Source: Agrostemma githago | Taxonomy: Eukaryota; Streptophyta; Magnoliopsida; Caryophyllales; Caryophyllaceae | Reading direction: 5' to 3' | DNA: 64,000 nt | NCBI GenBank assembly: GCA_958450325.1 | Contig: OY288243.1 | Span: 51,487,878-51,551,877, forward strand | Part shown: positions 57,925 through 64,000 of the stretch, in pieces | How positions within the stretch are numbered: the stretch's first letter is position 1 | How the letters are laid out: each line of letters begins with the position of its first letter | Notes under the pieces: generated by a model | What the model was told of the DNA's origin: nothing | What the model saw: the letters and a program-made list of their open reading frames with translations, nothing else | Database searches by the model: none | Program-made: the position numbers and the translations under genes

Positions 57925-59851
57925 TTAGGGCATCTTGCCCTTCCCCTTGTCCTTGGCCTCCTTGGCCGTCCACTGACGACGACGTGGAGGAGAGCGTTCC
58001 CGAATAATCACAGGAACCTCTTTAGCCCGGACTCGTTTCTTGGAACTTGAGTCCTCATCCACTTCGATAGGCCCAAGTCGGGCCCTCACGGGCTCAGGGA
58101 GCCGGTCACGCGGACCTAATCGGTCCCGGGCCGCCAACCTCGGCCCAAGTCGTCGCTCCAAATCAGTCTGGGGGCTTTGCCGCCCCCGTGTGCCACTAGC
58201 ACCGGCATCTTTAGCTCGAGTCTTAGTATGTGACTTAAGACCCGATTCTAATCGGACTAAGGTAGCAGGGGTCTCTCCCTCATCGAAGAATCCCCTATTG
58301 TCCTTTGCCGTCTCCCGACGGACCAATTCGAAGGCCTCATCGACCTTCAGAGCTTTGCGAGCTTCCTCGGACTCCTCAGAAGTCCATTTCTCGTAAGCCC
58401 GAGAAACCCAAGCAGATTGGCAAGGGTTGGGAATAGTCCATGTAGGACGAGTAAACCATCTCTGCAACCAAGTGTCGCACATAGCGTCTGTCAGTTGGAG
58501 CGAGACGCTAATAATGGCTTCAGTCTTAGGAATGCGCTGAGACGAACCGAACTGCCTCAGAATGCGGTCCGGGTAAATGTGAACTGTCCAGTCAAGGGAC
58601 AAGATCACAAGGTAACGAGCTTGGTCCCTCTTGGCCAACCCCGTCAGCTTAGAAAGGAACCACCAAGCGACCGTCCACCTGATTAATGGGCCACCATGGA
58701 ACACCAACTCCTCATCCCAGTAAGCTCGATTTATATGGTGATTCGAGCTTATCCGACGCCCTCTCGAACTGATTTGGCTGCTACGGTAGTTAGGAACGCT
58801 CGGAGGAGGCTCTATGATTGACAAGCGTTCCGACAACCAAACCTACAAAGAATATACAAAATTCGTAAGCAACAGAATGGTCCGCTATAGCCCACTCGAT
58901 CGAGTACACCATCTGACTCGATCGAGTAAGGCTCTCTGAAGACAAACAGAATCTCGTTAAGTGTGCCACTCGATTGAGTACGCCATCTGACTCGATCGAG
59001 TAGAGCTCCCTAAGAGCAACCAGAATCTCGTCAGGTGTGACACTCGATCGAGTAAAGCATCCCACTCGATCGAGTAAGCCCTCCACAGATGGGCAGAAGC
59101 ACTTTGCAGGCATCACTCGATCGAGTGACAGGTCCACTCGATCGAGTGACTTACGGACCTCAAGAAATCGCAAAAAAAAAGAGAGAAGAAAAAGACGCGA
59201 GACATATACCCGCAGAATAAGGGTGCTTCCCGTCAATTGCCGTGTTGGGTCAAGTCGCCTAGCATCCCGACCCATGATGATCTCTCCGGTGGCTAGCCAA
59301 GCAGGGCTATGACCAGTCTCCATCTGGTCAACCACTTCGATCAGCCTAATTTGACCCACGCATGAGTCAACATCCATCATCCCCTCAAAAACATAGCGGT
59401 GCAGCATGCAGAATGCAAAAGCCCTACGCCTGTGAGAAGGCATAGCCCTTACATCTTGACTGTTCATAAACTTGTCAGCCAAGTCGAAGAGGGAAACAGT
59501 ATCTCCCCGCACCATTCGATCTGCCTCAGCATGAGACAGACCCAGGAAATCCCTCAGTCTTCTCCTCGGGTCCGGGTAGAACGGAGGGATGGCAGGACGA
59601 GCCATAGGGCTCCAACCCCCGATGGCTGCGATCTCCTCGGGAAGAGGGCATATCTCTCCCCGCGGGAACGCAAAGACGTGATGGGTGGTATCCCAAAACG
59701 ACAAACAGGCATCCAAAAAGTGTGAATCAGTCACTAGACGCCGAAGAGGAAACAGGATGACAATCCCCATTTGGGTCAGCTGAATTTTGTCCTCGTCCCG
59801 AAAGTGCTGGGACCAGGCAAAAAGCATTGAAGTAAGATGCTCGATACCCAT
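57925..59851 (-). CDS. Antisense two-exon gene in the Tat element, resembling the plant mobile domain (aminotransferase-like)
   Basis: Exon 1 is 59851-59210, an intron of 367 bp (59209-58843; CGG/GTATAT donor, TTTGTAG acceptor) and exon 2 is 58842-57925: 519 residues. The first exon has FAWSQHFRDEDKIQLTQMG, FPRGEICPLPEEIAAIGGW and RRRAFAFCMLHRYVF, which fit the plant mobile domain found in MAIL-type host proteins and in transposons. The second has AYWDEELVFHGGPLIRWTVA and then a long, charged, Arg/Ser-rich tail (from about residue 365) ending RRRQWTAKEAKDKGKGKMP. The frame is open in both exons. Its intron holds the palindrome array. Tat elements are known to carry extra ORFs, some in antisense; the function is not established and the domain call is from memory of the family. 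Confidence 0.75.
58894..59147. repeat. Palindrome array in the intron of the antisense gene
   Basis: Eight ACTCG-N2-CGAGT sites at 58894/58916, 58968/58990, 59042/59064 and 59115/59136. Pairs repeat every 73-74 bp; within a pair the spacing is 21-22 bp. The intervening text (CAGAATCTCGT, GGGCAGAA) is itself repeated. Confidence 0.92.
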
Positions 59852-59948
59852 GGCAGGAATTTGAATCTTCTGGAAAGACTAAGAAGTTTTTTTGAGGAGA
59901 AGGACGAGTTTTGATTTGAGATGCAGTAAACTGAAGCAGGGAGACCTA

Positions 59949-59956
59949 TATTTATA
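59949..59956 (-). promoter_or_regulatory. TATA-like box for the antisense gene
   Basis: TATAAATA on the minus strand, about 98 bp upstream of the antisense ATG at 59851. This suggests an own promoter, by inference. Confidence 0.55.
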
Positions 59957-60518
59957 ATAGGGAATCCTAACTGTAAACCTAACTACCCTGCCTCCTCAGC
60001 AAACCTGGGCCCCAGCACGTGCAGGCCTGACTTCAACCCAGAATAGGAATCAAATTGTCCCGAGCTTTCCCAATGTTTTTCTAAAAATTCCAAAAAAAAT
60101 GTTTTCAAAAATTTCAAACTTTTTTTTTTTCAAAATCCAGTTTTCCCCAGCACGAGTCGGTGTTTTATCTATGTGCTACATGCAATTTGTTATGTGTCAG
60201 CATACAGGTACACCCAAGACTTCAGAAGCAAGTCTCTGCGCAACTACTTCACTCCCCAACGTGAGCCAATATTTATCCCAGAATGCTACAATCAGAACCA
60301 TGATGTATCAGCATACGGGTGCACCTATACCTTCAAAAGCAAGTTTCACTCCCCACGGAGCTATCATCGGCAGGACAGGTATGACCCTCTGCTTATGGCT
60401 GGCGAGCCCTTCACGCTAGTCTACTGGACTATAAACGACCCGACCGGAAGGCTGCCAGGTCGTAATCTGTGATTGGCCTGGTAGCTACTCTGACTTTCGC
60501 CTTGTCCAAGCCTCAGTC
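59957..60518. other. 3' non-coding part of the Tat element before the polypurine tract
   Basis: No gene. Two related segments, about 60185-60255 and 60300-60355 (AGCATAC(A/G)GGT(A/G)CACC and AAGCAAGT), form a diverged duplication offset by about 115 bp. Confidence 0.5.
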
Positions 60519-60530
60519 AGAGTGGGGGCT
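60519..60530 (+). promoter_or_regulatory. Polypurine tract of the Tat element
   Basis: AGAGTGGGGGCT, one base before the 3' LTR start. Confidence 0.75.
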
Positions 60531-60531
60531 C

Positions 60532-63070
60532 TGTAGACACCCGCATTTTGCCTGCTAGTGTCTATAGCAGTTCCCAACAAACACCCGATGAAGATCGGAC
60601 GCAAACGTGACTTGGTATACTCAGATTTGGACCCGAAATCAATAATATCTGACATGGACTTTTGGCGGAGTAATAATCTCTCAAAACAGACCTCAAATCC
60701 AGGCCCAGTGGGCCGTTCCGAGCAAAATAAGACTAATTTGGGCCAAAACCGACACCAAAAATAAATCCCGTCTTTTAGCGACCGGGTCAAAACCCGGTCA
60801 AAGACGAACCCGTCACAAAAACCAGCCAAATGCACCTTCTAGAAGCTGGCGCCCAATCCAAATTCAAAAAAGATAACAAAAATCAATCAAAACAACAATA
60901 TCAATTCCTTCCTATTTTATCTCGGTTTACCTGATCAACTCGATCGAGTGGATTGACCCACTCGGTCGAGTGGAGCGTCAAAAACCGGATCAGGCCCATT
61001 TTCTAGGGTACTCGATCGAGTACCCTAGGACCACTCGATCGAGTGACCCTAGGTCGTGGGGTAAAGTCCATAAATACCCCCTCAAACCCTTTGCATTTTT
61101 AGCTTTCACTAATGCAATTTTACCCTCATTCTACCTACATTTTACCCTACACTCACCTACACTACAAGCCTTAGTAAGCCTAAGCAATCACACACAAAAA
61201 CCGAGTCCCTTGTCCCTCGAAAAACCGACAAACACACACACATATACACATACACACCATAACTTGCATACATCCTCGATACTCCGACGTCCCGTCACTA
61301 TTTACGAGTCCATTTCCGAGGTTCCTACTAAGCATGTATGTTGAGGGTGTCCTAAACCCCATTTCGATCCCTATTACTTTGTTTTTTTTTCTATTTACGT
61401 TTTTGTATCATTATCCTAACACTAACTTTAACATTAACTCTAACATTTCATTTTTCGTATACTAACTTTTACATTCGCGTTACTAACATTATTATACCGC
61501 GTATATATATAAACTAGTATCAAAAATCTGGTTCTAAATCCGTTTGACTACGATGTATGCCTAAAGTCCGTCTAATCCCTTTACGAGCAACGACGGAGGT
61601 GGAGCCCTTTCGAGGAGCCCCGCCCCAATGTACTCAAGGGCGTGACGTGATCGCAATCGGTCGTAGTTGAACGTATTTAATTCCATTTCTATAATTAGTA
61701 CGGAACCCGTTGACACGAAAACCGACATCACATAACCCGAAAGGGTTAGTTTCGACGTCGTGACGTAGAGGGATGCATTCCGTTGCTAATTCAAAGTTTC
61801 TACGTAAATGCTATCATAAAATCCCGACAACGGTATTATAATCGTACATGTACACGATTATAGTACCGAAGGTCAAGTTAAATACAAATCGTGCGATATT
61901 TGTATTTGATTTGACCGACCGTCGATTTTAAACCCCAAAAACGAGACGAGTTGACACTCGTACAGGGACCACTCGACCGAGTACGTAGGCTACTCGATCG
62001 AGTAGCGCCCATAAACCTGGGCAGAATCTTTTTCGAGGACACACTCGACCGAGTCAGACCATGACTCGACCGAGTGGGTCCTGTAACCCAGAAAACCGAG
62101 AGCTTAAATGCAACATTTAAGCCTCGTCTTTTTTACGACTCTTAGTCGACACGTGTAAAGCCAATCACGTGAATCCATTTCTCAAAACTCACGCTTATCA
62201 CGACACTATAACGACTTTGATCGATTTTTCGATGTGATAAGTTGGGACAAGGCATTGAGACATGGGGTCGGGCTAGCATCACGCTTAGGTCCTATGTCTC
62301 CGTCCTTCGTTTAATATACAAAGCAATGTGTATTTAATCGGGGTTAGTCCATCTACACGTTCCACGGTCTAGTTTGTATACGGGTCCGTTCCTAACATTT
62401 TATTATTGATCATTCCATTTCTATATCGCTTATAATTTTGTATTGGCCGGGTTGTATTTCCGTCCGTGTAACTTGTACGTTATTTATCTTGAGTTTCATT
62501 TATTTACTTGCTTATCGCTTTATAAATGAACCTCGCATGCTAAATCATTTTGACCATAACTAAGATGCATTAAATGACGTAGTTCACATACTATTCATAT
62601 GCTTAGCCCGAAAACGCTGTTTGCATATCATTTAATCGTTTTAGTAGCGCGCGCACACGAACACGAACGATGTCTTAGTAGAGGCCGCCATGTGCGGGCG
62701 GGGTTGGGTGTCCTTAGTGGGCTTCCCAACACGTACCCTCACCCCTTACTCAGAACCTTTGGTTTTCGGATGTCCGAAACCCTTGGCGCACGAGAGTCAT
62801 TCTATATACGAAAGCCGGTTTAAACGGTATCGATATTGCAATGCAAAGGGACGAGCCCAATAAACTCTGAAATCGAAGTGGGCTTACTTTGTGTATAGCC
62901 CATGACGACATAGAGTGGGCTCGTATGGTTCCGAATAACCACAAAATTCGGTGGCGACTCCATCCATTTTGGCTTAAATTTCGAACCCGAGAACAATCTC
63001 ACCACGAGATTCATTCGCCTACCTAAACCCGCGCGTGGCCGCGTCGGGGTGGACCTACGTCATGTCCACA
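60532..63070 (+). repeat. 3' LTR of the Tat element
   Basis: 2,539 bp, nearly identical to the 5' LTR. The TATA region reads CATAAATA at 61069-61076, a T-to-C difference. A 4-bp insertion lies near 62964. Confidence 0.95.
61069..61076 (+). promoter_or_regulatory. Altered TATA region in the 3' LTR
   Basis: CATAAATA where the 5' LTR has TATAAATA, a one-base difference. Confidence 0.5.
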
Positions 63071-63075
63071 AGAGG

Positions 63076-63740
63076 TGATAGAGTACTTTGACTGGTTTGC
63101 TGAAGAAAGTGTGAGGTCCGGTTTTTCACTTTATTTGACTAATGATGAACCTGTTGGCGAGACTTGTAATGCCCTTATCTTTAAGGGACGTTGTTTTGAC
63201 AATGAGATAGGTTGTGACGAAAGTTATGACACGAGTGCCTTGGTTCCATTTTGTGAGAATCTGCGTGATGAGGTTCATAAAGAAGCTTTTGATTCGAAAA
63301 TCCAGGTTGGATGGGACGAGTATGAGCACGACATTGTAGATGAACCATTATTGGTTACTTTGCCCGTTATCCTCTCTCCTTCTAAGGTTTTGGGCTTAGT
63401 TCCCCCTGTTCCACTTCTTTTTCCACCTTTATGCTTATCGGCTCCACTGCTGCCAATTTTTGACCATTCTCCTACGACCACTAACACTTTATTTTTTGAT
63501 TTTAATTTTGATGCTCCGTGTCTTGCGGACGAGGAGATTAGTGCAGTACTTCATGTGGAAAATGGTCCTCCACCCCGTGATAAGATGTTTCATTCCATAC
63601 TTTTGACATTTGATACTTATATCTTATCATGTGCTTATATTTGCTTTCATATTTCACATGCGCAGGAATATGACATGCTACTTAGGGCGTTGATGTATTT
63701 TTTAAGTGAAATGACGAAGTTGGTATATTTTGATGCTTAG
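63076..63740 (+). pseudogene. Gag-like frame of the Athila-like element, C-terminal part
   Basis: Continues the frame broken at 47397 (IEYFDWFAEESVRSGFS onward) and ends in TAG at 63738-63740. It is acidic, then proline-rich near 63370-63480, with no pol motifs. The rest of the element interior to the window edge (63741-64000) is non-coding. Confidence 0.6.
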
Positions 63741-64000
63741 GAGCGGTTTGGGGAAGGTCTCCGCTTATACGTATCTTGTAAGTAGTTCTTTCTCTTTCTT
63801 TTTGCACTTCCATTGTTTTGCATTTCTTCCCCGTATTTTTTATGCCTCTTATTGTTTGCTATACACAATGAGGGCATTGTGCGATTTGGTTTGGGGAGGG
63901 TATGCTTCTGTCTGTTTTCATCCATCTGCATATTTCTTGCATTTTCCGCATGCATAAAAAAAAATCACAAAAATATGTTTTTGCATTTAGTTAAAAAAAA
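63741..64000 (+). other. Non-coding interior of the Athila-like element to the window edge
   Basis: It holds the CACAATGAGGGCATTGTGCG block and a G-rich tract TTTGGGGAGGG (63889-63899). No gene is seen. Confidence 0.5.

Larger units (their letters stand above)
47398..63070 (+). mobile_element. Tat-lineage (Ogre/Retand-like) Ty3/gypsy element, 15.7 kb
   Basis: LTRs of 2.5 kb (47398-49932 and 60532-63070) flanked by AGAGG on both sides (47393-47397 and 63071-63075). Primer site at 49936, a gag-pol frame (51116-57532), an antisense two-exon gene (57925-59851) and a polypurine tract at 60519-60530. The two RNase H-like regions in pol and the large size fit Tat. By eye the LTRs differ at about 18 substitutions and 3 indels (near 0.7 percent), so the insertion is young. 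Confidence 0.93.
45657..64000 (+). mobile_element. Athila-like Ty3/gypsy or related non-autonomous element, split by a Tat element
   Basis: LTR 45657-47084, primer site at 47090 (TGGCGCCGTTGCCGGGAA) and a gag-like frame that starts at 47190. The frame is interrupted at 47397 by the Tat element and continues at 63076-63740. The 3' part runs off the window. A block CACAATGAGGGCATTGTGCG with TTTGGGGAGGG (63865-63899) is typical of the non-coding middle of such elements. Confidence 0.75.

Noticed and set aside
58894..59147. CRISPR-like look of the regularly spaced palindromes
   Set aside because: This is plant nuclear DNA; the spacers are themselves repeated and there are no cas genes.

Overview
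This window is nuclear DNA of a flowering plant, most likely a eudicot. The evidence is a seven-exon plant gene, introns full of MITEs, and plant-type LINE, Copia, Tat/Ogre-like and Athila-like Ty3/gypsy, Mutator-like and CACTA-type elements. Retand-like Tat elements suggest Caryophyllales, but this is only a guess. No bacterial, organellar or CRISPR-like feature was seen. I recognise one ordinary host gene; almost everything else is transposon sequence.

Layout. 1-821: 3' end of a LINE. 822-1240 and 14683-14759: the 3' end of a Copia element, split by a 13.4-kb Mutator-like element (MULE, 1241-14672, 10-bp target duplication). The MULE carries a multi-exon gene with Ulp1-type (C48) protease modules on the plus strand and a convergent FAR1/MuDR-type transposase on the minus strand. 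The transposase is broken by a frameshift in a GT run. A 1.45-kb array of GTAC-containing repeats sits in the protease gene, with smaller copies elsewhere in the element.

15025-30240: the bifunctional L-fucokinase/GDP-L-fucose pyrophosphorylase gene (FKGP). Seven exons give 1,078 codons that join in frame. Introns hold a MULE-type MITE, a small CACTA, a Tourist-like element inside a Stowaway-like one, a MULE with about 300-bp terminal inverted repeats, and other repeats.

31318-37163: a LINE on the minus strand inserted at the tail of an older LINE fragment, followed by long microsatellites. 37164-42921: a complete LTR element without a recognisable pol, apparently non-autonomous, with 454-bp LTRs and a TTTTC target duplication. 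It holds a gene-like fragment and two GC-rich minisatellites, one of them with higher-order organisation.

43416-64000: a nest of LTR elements. A decayed Tat element is interrupted by a reversed Tat LTR fragment. That is followed by an Athila-like element, which in turn holds a nearly complete 15.7-kb Tat element (47398-63070). Removing the last one, with one copy of its AGAGG duplication, restores the Athila-like reading frame. The Tat element has one gag-pol frame with two stop codons and, on the opposite strand, a two-exon gene resembling the plant mobile domain, with its own TATA-like box and poly(A) signal.

The most interesting unexplained signal is a set of paired 12-bp palindromes (ACTCG-N2-CGAGT). 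Pairs are 21-23 bp apart and repeat every 72-74 bp. They lie just upstream of the LTR TATA box, further into the LTR, and in the intron of the antisense gene. The Athila-like LTR has an analogous but different array (AGTCG-N2-CGACT, 20 bp apart) upstream of its TATA box.
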